DNA of 64,000 bases from Brevibacterium sp. UMB1308A. GTDB lineage: Bacteria > Actinomycetota > Actinomycetes > Actinomycetales > Brevibacteriaceae. Made by a program: the position numbers and the translations under genes. Where the stretch lies: NCBI RefSeq assembly GCF_030230605.1, contig NZ_JASPDO010000013.1, positions 1 to 64,000 on the forward strand, in the 5' to 3' direction. This document shows, piece by piece, positions 44,349 to 53,272 of the stretch. Below the pieces are notes generated by a model. The model saw only the letters and a list, made by a program, of their open reading frames with translations. It did not search any database and was not told where the DNA came from. Every line of letters starts with the position of its first letter. Position 1 is the stretch's first letter.

Positions 44349-45844
44349 AGGATTCGGCTCGCGTCAACGCGAGGCTCGCAGCACGGTGGGCCAGGCGCGC
44401 GGTTGAACGCATGAAACGGCGCCGTCACGACATCGACGAAATCAACGTGTTTCCAGTTCCCGACGGTGACACCGGCACCAACATGTATGACACGGTCCGT
44501 TCCGCGTACCGGGCGGTCGAAGAACTCACGGGCACCGTCACCATGCACCGCGTGGTTGACGCCATGGCGACAGGAGCGCTGAGGGGAGCCCGAGGCAATT
44601 CCGGGCTAATCCTGTCTGTGGCCCTGCGCGGGGTTGCAGACGCTTTGGACGGGGTTGCCGAACTCGATGCACATACGTTCGCCGGGGCGATGGAACTTGC
44701 GGCGGCTAGGGCTGAACAGGCGATTGCGACCCCAGTTCACGGAACTATGGTGACCGTGCTTCACGAAATGGCTCAGAAGGCGCGTGAAGAAGCTGACGCT
44801 GGTTCGGATCTGCTGACCCAGTTAGAAGCGGTGCGCAAACGTTCACGCGAAGCCTTGGGGGAGACCACTGGGCAGCTTGCGGTCCTTTCCGATGCGCACG
44901 TCGTAGACGCAGGCTCCACAGGAATCGTGGAGATGTTTGACCTGCTTTACCTGACTGTGGCAGGGCGAGCGCCGTCTTCTGATGGCATACGGTATGCGCC
45001 TGCTCAGGGTGTTGAAATGCGCGCAGAGGTTGGCCTTGAACTGGTGTTCTGGTGTGCTGAGCAAAAAGACAAAACACGGGAAGTCACGCGTGCGCTCACG
45101 AAGCTTGGGGGTACGTCCATTGTGGTGTCGTGGCCCAAGATTCACGTCCACGTGTCTGATGACGAAGCGGCCCGTTCTGTTTTGGCGGCGTGCGAACCGT
45201 TAGGGATCGTGCAGTTACGCATGGAAGATCTGAGCGAAGAAGGCGGTTCACGCATCAACGTGGTTGGGCTGGCTAGCGGAATGGGTGTTCTCATGCAGAC
45301 GGCCCTCACCCAGGCGGTCGCTGTGAACGCGAATGTGCCTGGGTGGGCAGATCACGTGGATGAACTGATTGAGGATGGCGCCCACACCATTGTCAGCGGT
45401 GTGCCTTCAGTGACCCATGAACTCTTGACAGCTGCCCCGGCTGACGCTGTTCTCACTGCACCGGGGCCGGTCTCTTTGCTTGCGGCGATGGCCGTTTTCG
45501 ACCCCGAGGTGGAGGCTCAAGACTGTAGGGACGACATGCGGGAGGCGATCGAGGGAACCCGGGAAGGTGTGATCACCCGCCCACACCCGGAAGGACCTTT
45601 CTTGTCCGAGGACGGTGAAACGCGGGCCGCTTCCGAATCGTTGTCTGAAACGGTTCTTTCGCTCGTGGAGTCGTTAACCCACCAAGGTTCAGTGGAAATC
45701 ATCACGATTGTGACCGGCCGGGACGTTCAGGCCACCGGGTTAGTGGCTACCGTCGCTCAGCTGAAGACTCAGTACCCCGGGGTGCGGGTTGACGTCATTG
45801 AAGGTGACGTGCCCGAATGCATCGTCGCTGTTGGGTGCGAATAG
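44345..45844 (+). CDS. DAK2 domain protein, FakA-like kinase
   Basis: 499 aa. The N-terminal DAK2 (DhaL-like) domain has FPVPDGDTGTNMYDT with the Mg-ATP aspartates, GARGNSGLILS and HGTMVTVLHEM. The C-terminal part resembles the YloV/FakA middle and end domains. In Firmicutes this family phosphorylates fatty acids bound to FakB; no FakB is in view, so the substrate is uncertain. GTG start with GGAGG upstream, coupled to thiL. It is followed by recG after 2 bases, a common actinobacterial order. Confidence 0.85.
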   Translation: MKDSARVNARLAARWARRAVERMKRRRHDIDEINVFPVPDGDTGTNMYDTVRSAYRAVEELTGTVTMHRVVDAMATGALRGARGNSGLILSVALRGVADALDGVAELDAHTFAGAMELAAARAEQAIATPVHGTMVTVLHEMAQKAREEADAGSDLLTQLEAVRKRSREALGETTGQLAVLSDAHVVDAGSTGIVEMFDLLYLTVAGRAPSSDGIRYAPAQGVEMRAEVGLELVFWCAEQKDKTREVTRALTKLGGTSIVVSWPKIHVHVSDDEAARSVLAACEPLGIVQLRMEDLSEEGGSRINVVGLASGMGVLMQTALTQAVAVNANVPGWADHVDELIEDGAHTIVSGVPSVTHELLTAAPADAVLTAPGPVSLLAAMAVFDPEVEAQDCRDDMREAIEGTREGVITRPHPEGPFLSEDGETRAASESLSETVLSLVESLTHQGSVEIITIVTGRDVQATGLVATVAQLKTQYPGVRVDVIEGDVPECIVAVGCE

Positions 45845-45846
45845 AG

Positions 45847-48048
45847 ATGGCCGGACCAGCAGACACCCTGTTCGATCACTTCGTTCACACACGTGAACAG
45901 AAAACGGCGTTTTCAAACTTGGGACTGGGCACAGTCGACCAGGTGCTAAGGCACGTGCCCCGAACCTACCTGTTCCCTGGTGAGCTCACCCCCATGGAAG
46001 AGCTCGAACCGGACACTACCGCCGTAGTCCTAGGTAAGGTGCTCTCGGTTGATCTGATCAGGCTGAGGGATCGTAAACGCTCACTGACCAAGGTGAAACT
46101 TGGGGGTCGATACACGGCGGTTGAGCTGACATTCTTCAACATGCCGTGGCTGGAGAAGAACCTGGCACTCGGACAAAACATCGCGGTTTCCGGGAAAGTT
46201 GTTGACACCAAGTACGGGCGCCAAATTAACCAACCCAGAATCCTGGACAGCAACTTTGAGCTCGACGACGGTGAGTGGGGCAAAGGTTCGGTGAGCATGC
46301 ACCAGGAAATGCAGATGACCAAACCAATGCCCATTTATTCCGTCAAAGGAAAAACCAAGCTGTCTACGGTCACCCGTGTGATCCACCGGATGCTCGACCG
46401 CTTGCCCTTAGAAGCGTTTGCAGACACCATGCCTCAGCACGTGCGGAGCGAGATGGGGCTGTACTCGTACAAAGAAGCACTGGAAGGCATCCACCGGCCT
46501 CGCGACAAAGCCCAACTGCAGCAGGCCCGCGAATGGTTCGCATTTGAAGAAGCGTTTGCTCTGCAAACCTACATGCTCAGCAACAAGCAAGTTCATGAAA
46601 AGGAAGCCGCCCCCACGCTCGCCGGGGCAGCCATGGGCAAGCTCGATCAGTTCGACCAACACCAGACTTTTGAACTCACCCGGTCACAAAAACAGGCTGG
46701 AACAGAAATCTCCCGTGACCTGGTGCGCTCAACGCCCATGAACCGGCTTTTACACGGTGATGTGGGTTCCGGAAAAACACTCGTGGCCCTGCGAGCCATG
46801 TTGCAGGCGGTGGACTCTGGATACCAAGCCGCTCTTTTAGCTCCCACTGAAATTCTGGCCACTCAGCACGTGGGAAGTCTGCGCTCGCTGTTAGGTGAGC
46901 TCGCCTCGGACGGGTTTACCGACGGCGTGCGAATCGAACTTCTCACCGGTTCCATGTCCGGGCGCGAACGCAAGCGCGTGGCCACCGAACTCGCCGCCGG
47001 AATCGTGGACATTGTCGTGGGAACACACACGCTCCTGTCCGACACCACGATCTTCGACAAGCTGGGGCTCGTCGTGATCGACGAGCAGCACCGGTTTGGT
47101 GTTGAACAGCGCGAACAGCTACGAGAAAAAGGTGGCGGGAAGGTTCCACACACGCTCGTCATGACCGCAACCCCCATTCCGCGCACCGTGGCGTTGACGG
47201 TGTATTCGGACCTGGACGTGAGCACTCTGCGGGAGCTGCCCGGTGGTCCCAAACAGGTGAGTACCCACGTGGTTCCCATGTACGAAAAGCCCCGGTGGTT
47301 TAACCGCGTGTGGGAAGTGGTGTCTGAGCAGGTGCAACACGGGCACCAAGCGTTCGTTGTCACCAGCCGGATCGACTCAGAAGAAGACCCAGATGCTGCG
47401 AGCGAGAGTGCGCAGGGCGGGAATGCTGGGGAGGCTGGGTGCTCGGACCCAGGGCGACCTCGGCTCTTAGGGGTAGAAGAACTTGCAGACAAGCTGCGTT
47501 CCCTCCCGGAGTTAAAAGACGTGCGCATCGAAACCCTGCACGGGAAGTCCGAACAAGACGTGAAAGAAACCGCCATGCAGCGGTTCAAAGATCACGAGTT
47601 CGACGTGCTGGTGGCCACCACGGTGATCGAAGTGGGAGTAGACGTCCACAACGCCCGCGTCATGGTGGTGTTCGACGCAGACCGGTTCGGGGTGGCACAG
47701 CTCCACCAGCTCCGCGGCCGTGTGGGGCGTGACGGCAAACCGGCAATGTGCTTTTTTGTCACCCAGAACCGTGAAGACTCCGAATCGAGAGAACGGCTGG
47801 AATACGTCGCCTCGACAACGGACGGGTTCGCGTTGGCAGAATACGATCTCAAAACCCGTAAAGAGGGTGACGTTTTGGGAACGAGCCAGTGGGGTGCTGC
47901 GCGCCTGCGTTTTGTGTCCATCAAAGACGAAAACCTCATTATGACTGCCCGAAACGCAGCCCAAGGTGCGCTTCAGGATGATCCGAAACTCGCCCAAAGA
48001 CCAGCGCTCGCGCTGTACCTCACCGACATTATGCAGATCGAGGACTAA
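45847..48048 (+). CDS. recG: ATP-dependent DNA helicase RecG
   Basis: 733 aa. Remodels stalled replication forks. An N-terminal wedge/OB domain (about 60-160) is followed by Walker A HGDVGSGKTLVA, motif II VIDEQHRFGVEQRE, TATPIPRT, and the C-terminal motifs TTVIEVGVDVHNARVM and LHQLRGRVGR. An Ala/Gly/Ser/Glu-rich insert near residue 520 separates two RecA-like motifs, as in several Actinobacteria. The ATG at 45847 is chosen; the frame is open upstream inside the DAK2 gene. Confidence 0.95.
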   Translation: MAGPADTLFDHFVHTREQKTAFSNLGLGTVDQVLRHVPRTYLFPGELTPMEELEPDTTAVVLGKVLSVDLIRLRDRKRSLTKVKLGGRYTAVELTFFNMPWLEKNLALGQNIAVSGKVVDTKYGRQINQPRILDSNFELDDGEWGKGSVSMHQEMQMTKPMPIYSVKGKTKLSTVTRVIHRMLDRLPLEAFADTMPQHVRSEMGLYSYKEALEGIHRPRDKAQLQQAREWFAFEEAFALQTYMLSNKQVHEKEAAPTLAGAAMGKLDQFDQHQTFELTRSQKQAGTEISRDLVRSTPMNRLLHGDVGSGKTLVALRAMLQAVDSGYQAALLAPTEILATQHVGSLRSLLGELASDGFTDGVRIELLTGSMSGRERKRVATELAAGIVDIVVGTHTLLSDTTIFDKLGLVVIDEQHRFGVEQREQLREKGGGKVPHTLVMTATPIPRTVALTVYSDLDVSTLRELPGGPKQVSTHVVPMYEKPRWFNRVWEVVSEQVQHGHQAFVVTSRIDSEEDPDAASESAQGGNAGEAGCSDPGRPRLLGVEELADKLRSLPELKDVRIETLHGKSEQDVKETAMQRFKDHEFDVLVATTVIEVGVDVHNARVMVVFDADRFGVAQLHQLRGRVGRDGKPAMCFFVTQNREDSESRERLEYVASTTDGFALAEYDLKTRKEGDVLGTSQWGAARLRFVSIKDENLIMTARNAAQGALQDDPKLAQRPALALYLTDIMQIED

Positions 48049-48594
48049 ATGCGCGTCATAGCCGGAAAATACAAGAGCCGCGCACTCACCGCGCCACAGG
48101 GAGCGGACACTCGACCCACCTCGGACCGGGTACGCGAATCCCTCTTCGCAACCCTGGACATGCTGGGCATGATCGACGGGGCACGGGTGCTGGACTTGTT
48201 TGCCGGGTCCGGCGCGTTGGGAATAGAAGCGCTTTCCCGAGGTGCCAGTGACGTCGTGTTTGTCGAAAAGGCTCACCGTGCTGTCGCCACCGTGAAGAAA
48301 AACCTGGCAGCGGTAGGGGAGAAGCGCCTGGTTGTGCAGGGCGATGCGACCGCGCCTGCGGTGACAGGGGAGTTTGACCTGATCCTGGCCGACCCTCCAT
48401 ACCCCTTGGATGAAACTGCTATTACGCGGATGCTCACACGGGGAGAAGTGCTACTCAAGGACGACTCGTCGCTCATCGTGGTGGAACGGTCCGCGCGCTC
48501 GCCCCAACCAGAACCACCGGAGACTCTGAACCTGTTTAAATCAAAAACATACGGGGAAACTGCCATCTGGATGTATGAGCGGGCTAGGATTTAG
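48049..48594 (+). CDS. rsmD: 16S rRNA (guanine(966)-N(2))-methyltransferase RsmD
   Basis: 181 aa SAM-dependent enzyme. MRVIAGKYKSRAL at the N-terminus, PTSDRVRESLFATLD, the SAM-binding VLDLFAGSGALGIEALSRG, and the catalytic LILADPPYPLD motif are all present. It starts directly after the recG stop codon, so the two are translated from one message. Confidence 0.93.
   Translation: MRVIAGKYKSRALTAPQGADTRPTSDRVRESLFATLDMLGMIDGARVLDLFAGSGALGIEALSRGASDVVFVEKAHRAVATVKKNLAAVGEKRLVVQGDATAPAVTGEFDLILADPPYPLDETAITRMLTRGEVLLKDDSSLIVVERSARSPQPEPPETLNLFKSKTYGETAIWMYERARI
48585..48590 (+). promoter_or_regulatory. -10 box of leaderless coaD promoter
   Basis: TAGGAT inside the 3' end of rsmD is followed by 7 bases and the coaD ATG at 48598. 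coaD has no good Shine-Dalgarno sequence. Confidence 0.5.
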
Positions 48595-48597
48595 GGC

Positions 48598-49092
48598 ATG
48601 AAGGTAGTGTGCCCTGGATCATATGACCCTGTTACTCGCGGACACATCGACATTGTGGCGCGGGCGGCCCGCCTGTTCGACCAGGTGGTGATCGCCGTCG
48701 TTCACAACCCCAACAAAAACGGGACGTTCAGCGTGAGCGAAAGGCTCGAACTCGTCAAAGCCGGGTTACAGGAAGACCCGAGGACCACCTCGGCCGGCAA
48801 CATTGAATTTGACGACGTTCCCGGCGGGCTCCTTGTGGACTACTGCGAATCCATTGGGGCCGTAGGTGTGGTGAAGGGAATCCGGTCAGGAACCGACTAC
48901 GCGTACGAACTTCCCATGGCGCACATGAACCGGCACTTGAAGAACATCGAAACCATCTTCATTCCCGGTGACCCTCTGTACGAGCACATTTCTAGTTCAC
49001 TCGTGCGCGAAGTCCACTCGCTAGGTGGCGACATTGAAGGCCTGGTGCCCGCCGCTGTGCTTGAAGCGCTCAACGAACGGGCAAAGAAGTAA
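48598..49092 (+). CDS. coaD: Phosphopantetheine adenylyltransferase
   Basis: 164 aa. Converts phosphopantetheine and ATP to dephospho-CoA. The nucleotidyltransferase motif is GSYDPVTRGHIDIV (TxGH, residues 6-19). GIRSGTDYAYELPMAHMN and the HISSSLVREVHSLGGD motif complete the active site. Length is typical. Confidence 0.95.
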   Translation: MKVVCPGSYDPVTRGHIDIVARAARLFDQVVIAVVHNPNKNGTFSVSERLELVKAGLQEDPRTTSAGNIEFDDVPGGLLVDYCESIGAVGVVKGIRSGTDYAYELPMAHMNRHLKNIETIFIPGDPLYEHISSSLVREVHSLGGDIEGLVPAAVLEALNERAKK

Positions 49093-49098
49093 GCCAAG

Positions 49099-49128
49099 TT
49101 GAATATGCAGGGACGCGTTCGGTAAACT
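49099..49128 (+). promoter_or_regulatory. Promoter of the DUF177-rpmF unit
   Basis: TTGAAT (49099-49104) and TAAACT (49123-49128) are 18 bases apart, about 47 bases before the DUF177 start, which has its own GGAGGGTGAGG site. Confidence 0.45.
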
Positions 49129-49175
49129 GGTCAATCGCGTGTCAGTCGGGACCGCTTCCGTCAGGAGGGTGAGGC

Positions 49176-49685
49176 GTGAAAGAGCTTGTATTAGATCTTC
49201 GCTCGCTTGGGCTCTTCAAGAAACCTGGTGAGTGGATCAAGCACACCATGACGGTAGGCGCCCCGGAAGACCTGCGGAACGAAATGATCGGAGTCCCCAC
49301 GGGTGACCCCCTGGACATTGAGTTGCAACTCGAAAGTGTCGACGAAGGCATTTATGTCACCGGCACCGTGAGCGCAACAGCCAAAGGACAGGACGCTCGG
49401 ACGCTCGAAGACATGACGTTGCCACTGAACGTGGATATAACCGAACTCTTCGTGTACGACCGGCCCCAAGAGGACGAAGACTCGTACGAGATTGAGAACG
49501 GAATGCTCGATCTTGAACCGGCAGTCCGCGACGCTCTGGTGATGAGCTTGCCCTTCAGGCCATTGAAGTCTGGAGAAGAGGGTGAGTTCAGTTACACCGT
49601 GGGTGACGTGGAGGAACCGGTTGATGATACCGATCCGCGATGGTCTACACTAAAGAGTTTGTTGACTGAAGAGAAAGAGAGCTAG
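49176..49685 (+). CDS. YceD/DUF177 family protein
   Basis: 169 aa, acidic. The family is nearly always encoded before rpmF and is implicated in 23S rRNA or large-subunit maturation. Typical stretches are [16 protein letters not shown] near the N-terminus, [20 protein letters not shown], and [17 protein letters not shown]. The cysteine pairs of some family members are absent. GTG start with a strong RBS. rpmF begins 2 bases after its stop. Confidence 0.88.
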   Translation: MKELVLDLRSLGLFKKPGEWIKHTMTVGAPEDLRNEMIGVPTGDPLDIELQLESVDEGIYVTGTVSATAKGQDARTLEDMTLPLNVDITELFVYDRPQEDEDSYEIENGMLDLEPAVRDALVMSLPFRPLKSGEEGEFSYTVGDVEEPVDDTDPRWSTLKSLLTEEKES

Positions 49686-49687
49686 AC

Positions 49688-49891
49688 GTGGCTGTTCCAA
49701 AGCGAAAGATGTCGCGCAGCAACACCCGCCACCGTCGTTCGCAGTGGAAGGCAAAGGCACCTGCCCTTGTTAAGACTGTGGAGAACGGTCGCGTTGTGTA
49801 CTCGCGCCCACACCAGGCCCGCGTAGTTGAAGACTCCGCAGGTACCCCGCTGTTCCTTGAATACAAGGGACGCAAGGTAGCTGACGCCTGA
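49688..49891 (+). CDS. rpmF: 50S ribosomal protein L32
   Basis: 67 aa. The N-terminus [20 protein letters not shown] is the L32 signature. The later part lacks the four zinc-binding cysteines of the C+ type, so this is a zinc-free L32. GTG start. It lies between DUF177 and rnc in the standard order. Confidence 0.95.
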   Translation: MAVPKRKMSRSNTRHRRSQWKAKAPALVKTVENGRVVYSRPHQARVVEDSAGTPLFLEYKGRKVADA

Positions 49892-49901
49892 GCGACTACC
49901 T

Positions 49902-50594
49902 ATGAGCGAACTTAACAAGCGTCTCGGGGTCAACATTGACCCCGAGACGCTTCGTCTTTCTCTGACCCACCGTTCATACGCGTTTGAAAACGGTGGTATC
50001 CCCACCAATGAGCGGCTTGAGTTCTTAGGGGACGCGGTCCTGCAGCTCAAGACCACCAAATGGTTGTTTGACCACAACACGGATGCGTCTGAAGGCCGGT
50101 TGGCGAAGATGCGTTCCGCGGTTGTGAACTCGCGTGCCTTGGCTGGGGTTGCGCGCACGTATGGGATCGGTGAGTTCCTGCTGCTGGGCAACGGTGAAGA
50201 ACGCACAGGTGGCCGCGACAAGGACTCGATCCTGGCCGACACCGTTGAGGCCATCATTGGTGCCTGCTATGTGTCCCAGGGTCCTGACGCTGCGGATGCT
50301 TTAGTTGAGCGCCTGGTTGGGCCGCTTCTTGAAGACGCCGTGAACCTGGGCGCGGGCATGGACTACAAGACCACGTTGCAGGAAGCTGCAGCGGACCTGA
50401 GCCTGGGCGCCGTGCACTACGATGTCACGGGCGAAGGCCCCGATCACGCGCGCGTGTTCACCGCTGTAGCGTATTTAGGCGAAACGCGGTGGGCTGCCGG
50501 CGAAGGCACGTCGAAGAAAAACGCTGAACTTGTGGCCGCGGAAGTTGCGGTGAAGAAGATTCTTGAAAAGTACCCTGGGTGGCACCGGAACTAG
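49902..50594 (+). CDS. rnc: Ribonuclease III
   Basis: 230 aa. Cleaves double-stranded RNA in rRNA and mRNA processing. The signature ERLEFLGDAVLQ (about residues 39-50) carries the catalytic Glu and Asp. Asp and Glu of DTVEAIIGACYV follow. A C-terminal double-stranded RNA-binding domain (about 155-228) ends with KKNAELVAAEVAVKKIL. It begins 10 bases after rpmF. Confidence 0.95.
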   Translation: MSELNKRLGVNIDPETLRLSLTHRSYAFENGGIPTNERLEFLGDAVLQLKTTKWLFDHNTDASEGRLAKMRSAVVNSRALAGVARTYGIGEFLLLGNGEERTGGRDKDSILADTVEAIIGACYVSQGPDAADALVERLVGPLLEDAVNLGAGMDYKTTLQEAAADLSLGAVHYDVTGEGPDHARVFTAVAYLGETRWAAGEGTSKKNAELVAAEVAVKKILEKYPGWHRN

Positions 50595-50624
50595 TGGCTG
50601 GGCACGCAAAGGAGCGGGGCCTGA

Positions 50625-51596
50625 ATGCCTGAACTTCCTGAAGTAGAGTCCGTGCGCCGAGGTCTTTCTGCCTGGCTCACAGGCGCCACCATCACCCGTG
50701 CCCAGGTGCTCGACGCGCGGATACTGGGGACCACCTCGGCGAGGAATGTGCCGGCGGAGCGGGTGGTGAGTTTTGAACGCGCGCTGGAGGGCGTGCGAAT
50801 TGTGTCAGTTGAGCGGCGCGGAAAGTACATGTGGATGCCGTTGGCTGGCGACGGGCTGCGTGGTGACAGTGTGGCCGGTGGCAGTGAGACCGCCGAGGTG
50901 GATGAGTGGGCGCTTGCCATGCACCTGGGGATGAGTGGGCAGGCCAGGATTCACGAGGCAGAGGATCAGTTGCACCCGCACACGCGGGCGGTGTTCGACG
51001 TGGCTGGGCCAGCAGGAGTGGGGCAGTTGCGGTTTGTGGATCAACGTATTTTTGGTCACCTGGGTGTTGAGCGTCTGGTGCCTGGTGTTGCTGGGGTTGG
51101 TGCTACTGGTACGGCCGGTGAGCGTCGCTTGGTGGCGGAGTCGGCTAGTGGGGCGGGCCTGGATCCTTTTGAGGGTGGGTTTTCGGTGCCGGTGGTGGCT
51201 CGGGCATTTGCGCGCAAGAATGTGGCAATGAAGACTGCTCTGCTGGACCAGCGCGTGGTCAGTGGTGTGGGCAATATTTATGCTGACGAGGCGTTGTTCG
51301 AAGCGGGCGTACACCCGGCGGCGCGGGCTTCGCGGTTGCGGATTTCGCGGATTGAGCGGGTGCTGGAGGCTGCTCGTGATGTGATGGCGCGTGCGTTGGA
51401 GGTGGGTGGCACCAGTTTTGATGCGTTGTATGTCAACGTCAACGGCGAGTCCGGGTATTTTGAGCGGTCGCTACAGGTGTATGGCCGGGAAGGTCAGCCG
51501 TGTGTGCGCTGTTCGACGCCCATTACGCGGGTTGTGCTGGGCGGGCGGTCGACTCACGTGTGTGTGAGGTGTCAGAAGCCGCAGCGGTTGCGTTAG
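50625..51596 (+). CDS. mutM: Formamidopyrimidine-DNA glycosylase
   Basis: 323 aa, a little long for the family. It removes 8-oxoguanine and FaPy lesions. The N-terminal catalytic Pro-Glu (MPELPEVESVRRGL), MHLGMSGQ, VSGVGNIYADEALFEAGVHP and a C-terminal zinc finger (CVRCSTPITRVVLGGRSTHV, then CVRC) are intact. The extra length is a Gly/Ala/Val-rich insert near residues 150-190. Its last 74 bases are overlapped on the opposite strand by the sensor kinase gene. Confidence 0.95.
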   Translation: MPELPEVESVRRGLSAWLTGATITRAQVLDARILGTTSARNVPAERVVSFERALEGVRIVSVERRGKYMWMPLAGDGLRGDSVAGGSETAEVDEWALAMHLGMSGQARIHEAEDQLHPHTRAVFDVAGPAGVGQLRFVDQRIFGHLGVERLVPGVAGVGATGTAGERRLVAESASGAGLDPFEGGFSVPVVARAFARKNVAMKTALLDQRVVSGVGNIYADEALFEAGVHPAARASRLRISRIERVLEAARDVMARALEVGGTSFDALYVNVNGESGYFERSLQVYGREGQPCVRCSTPITRVVLGGRSTHVCVRCQKPQRLR

Positions 51597-52755
51597 ACGG
51601 TGTGGGGTTCTGCCCAGGTGTGTTGAGTGGCACGGTGGCTGTGACGGTGAATGACTCTGGTGTTGTGTGAAAGTCGGCGGTGCCGTTGAGCATAGTCACG
51701 CGACGTTCAACGGAGAACGCGGTGGTGGTAGGCGGCGTGTATTTTTCTGGCCGAGGTGTTAGCTGGCGGGGCGTGTTCTGTGCCGTGATCAGGAGGCTGG
51801 GGCCGTCGCATGTGACGTCGAGTGTTGTCGATTGGTCATTGATGTCGCCGTGTTTGAGGATGTTGGTGGCGAGCTCTGTCAGTAGCAGCCCTACACCCGC
51901 TGTGCGTTGTGGTGGGCAAGGTTGGTCGGTGACTGCGCAGGTGATGCGAATGGGGCGTTGAGCTGCTGAGAACGCTTCGCGGATGTCGTCGCACACGGTT
52001 TCGACAGCGTGACTGAGGGCGACTGTGTTCGTGGTGGTGGAGTGGAGTCCTGCTAACAAGGAGCGCAGGTTTTGTTGGTTAGTTCTGTTGGCTAACAGGA
52101 TTTCTGTGATGTCTTGATTGAGTTCGCTACCCGGTTCCGTTTTGCTCAGAGCGTTTCTGAGCATGAAGTTTTCTTTTGTGAGCCCGTGTGACACGGTGTC
52201 GTGTGCGTCAAGCGCGAATTGGTTGCGTAGGTCAGCTTCGCGACGTTCGGATTCCGCGGCTTGGGTGGCTGCGTCGGCAATGAGCCGGGTGATTCGTTGT
52301 TCTGTGGTTCCTGCAGCCCAGCCAAGGGTGCTTGCTAACACGAAAGTGCCTATTGAGATTGCGCAGTGGAAGAACGAATAGTACTCAGCCCCGAGGAGCA
52401 GGTACGCGTTGAGAGCGACAAGGGACGCGAAAGGCAGGGATGTGAGTTTCCAGCGTTTATAGGTGAGCAGTACGGCGCCGGCAACTGACAGTGCCAGGTC
52501 GTTGATCACTGCGTTAGCTGTGAGCCCAACTGTCAGTGTGATTGAAACTGCGGTGATGATGAGCGCAACCGTGCGGGGAAAGTATGGGAGCGCAATGATG
52601 AGTAGGCCAAAAGCGATATCGAGCTGAGCGTTGAGGTCCGTGAGAAGCTCGAAGGACGAGGGTGCCCCAATGAAGAGTCCCACGATTAGAGTTGCCAGAC
52701 GTATGTAGGGGTCGATGACTCTGGGGCCACACAAAGCGCGGGTCATGGCACTCAT
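51523..52755 (-). CDS. Sensor histidine kinase with degenerate ATP-binding glycine boxes
   Basis: 410 aa. Hydrophobic helices occupy about residues 18-150. The phosphoacceptor box FALDAHDTVSHGL has His185. The N-box is readable (LLTELATNILKHGD), but the usual D-x-G-x-G and G-x-G-x-G boxes are replaced by AQNTPRQLTP and TTTAFSVERRV. ATP binding may be atypical or lost. The last ~30 residues (Thr/Ser/Pro/Ala-rich) come from reading antisense through the mutM zinc finger. It has GGGGAG before the ATG and TATATT as a -10 candidate. The probable partner is the regulator at 54457-55098, across two surface-protein genes. Confidence 0.75.
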   Translation of the reverse strand: MSAMTRALCGPRVIDPYIRLATLIVGLFIGAPSSFELLTDLNAQLDIAFGLLIIALPYFPRTVALIITAVSITLTVGLTANAVINDLALSVAGAVLLTYKRWKLTSLPFASLVALNAYLLLGAEYYSFFHCAISIGTFVLASTLGWAAGTTEQRITRLIADAATQAAESERREADLRNQFALDAHDTVSHGLTKENFMLRNALSKTEPGSELNQDITEILLANRTNQQNLRSLLAGLHSTTTNTVALSHAVETVCDDIREAFSAAQRPIRITCAVTDQPCPPQRTAGVGLLLTELATNILKHGDINDQSTTLDVTCDGPSLLITAQNTPRQLTPRPEKYTPPTTTAFSVERRVTMLNGTADFHTTPESFTVTATVPLNTPGQNPTPSNATAAASDTSHTRESTARPAQPA

Positions 52756-52770
52756 GTAATCTCCCCGGAA

Positions 52771-52871
52771 GTGATCAAGAATATACGTTAAATGACGGAT
52801 GTGAGAGTCATTTCGTGATCAGTACTTTCAAAGTGTGACCTGTTCAGAGGTTACGTAAGTACTTCACTTTG
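52771..52871. promoter_or_regulatory. Divergent control region with repeats between kinase and secreted-protein genes
   Basis: The 124-base gap holds GTGATCA at 52771-52777 and 52815-52821. AGTACTT occurs at 52821-52827 and 52858-52864, and the inverted arms CAAAGTG (52829-52835) and CACTTTG (52865-52871) enclose GTGACC/GGTTAC. The layout suggests operator sites for the cluster's own response regulator. Confidence 0.4.
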
Positions 52872-52879
52872 GAGCTCTC

Positions 52880-53179
52880 ATGAAGAAAACACCTTTCCTC
52901 GTGTCCACCAGCATAGTCGCGTTGCTTGTTGGCAGTGTTCTTAGTGGACCGGCTAATGCAACGACAAAAGATTCGTCGATGACTACAGAAGAAGCAGTTG
53001 AACGTCTTGTTGAACTGAATCCAGGAACCACGGAAGAAGAAATGAGTGCCGGGCTTCGCGAGTATGCGGAAGAAAACGGTCAAAGCTATGAGCAAGTCGT
53101 TGATGACGCGCTCCAAGCTGCTGAAGAAGAGGAAGCGCAATGGCAGAAAGATAAAGCAGAATACGAGCGCAATAATTAA
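52880..53179 (+). CDS. Small secreted acidic helical protein, 99 aa
   Basis: An N-terminal signal peptide (KKTPFLVSTSIVALLVGSVL, cleavage probably after GPANA) is followed by about 70 residues dominated by Glu, Asp, Ala and Gln. They should form amphipathic helices or a coiled coil (EEAVERLVELNPGTTEEEM, then QVVDDALQAAEEEEAQWQKD). There are no cysteines. I recognise no family. TGGAG lies 6 bases before the ATG. It is the first gene of a unit with the lipoprotein and response regulator and might be a ligand or accessory of the kinase. Base composition is visibly less GC-rich than in the flanking housekeeping genes. Confidence 0.7.
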   Translation: MKKTPFLVSTSIVALLVGSVLSGPANATTKDSSMTTEEAVERLVELNPGTTEEEMSAGLREYAEENGQSYEQVVDDALQAAEEEEAQWQKDKAEYERNN

Positions 53180-53272
53180 GAGGAACAGAGCACGCACTGA
53201 CGTTCGATCTGTGCTGTTTGCCATGTATTTTTACATCACAGCCTTGCGCCTAAACAGAAAGCTTCCACCAAT

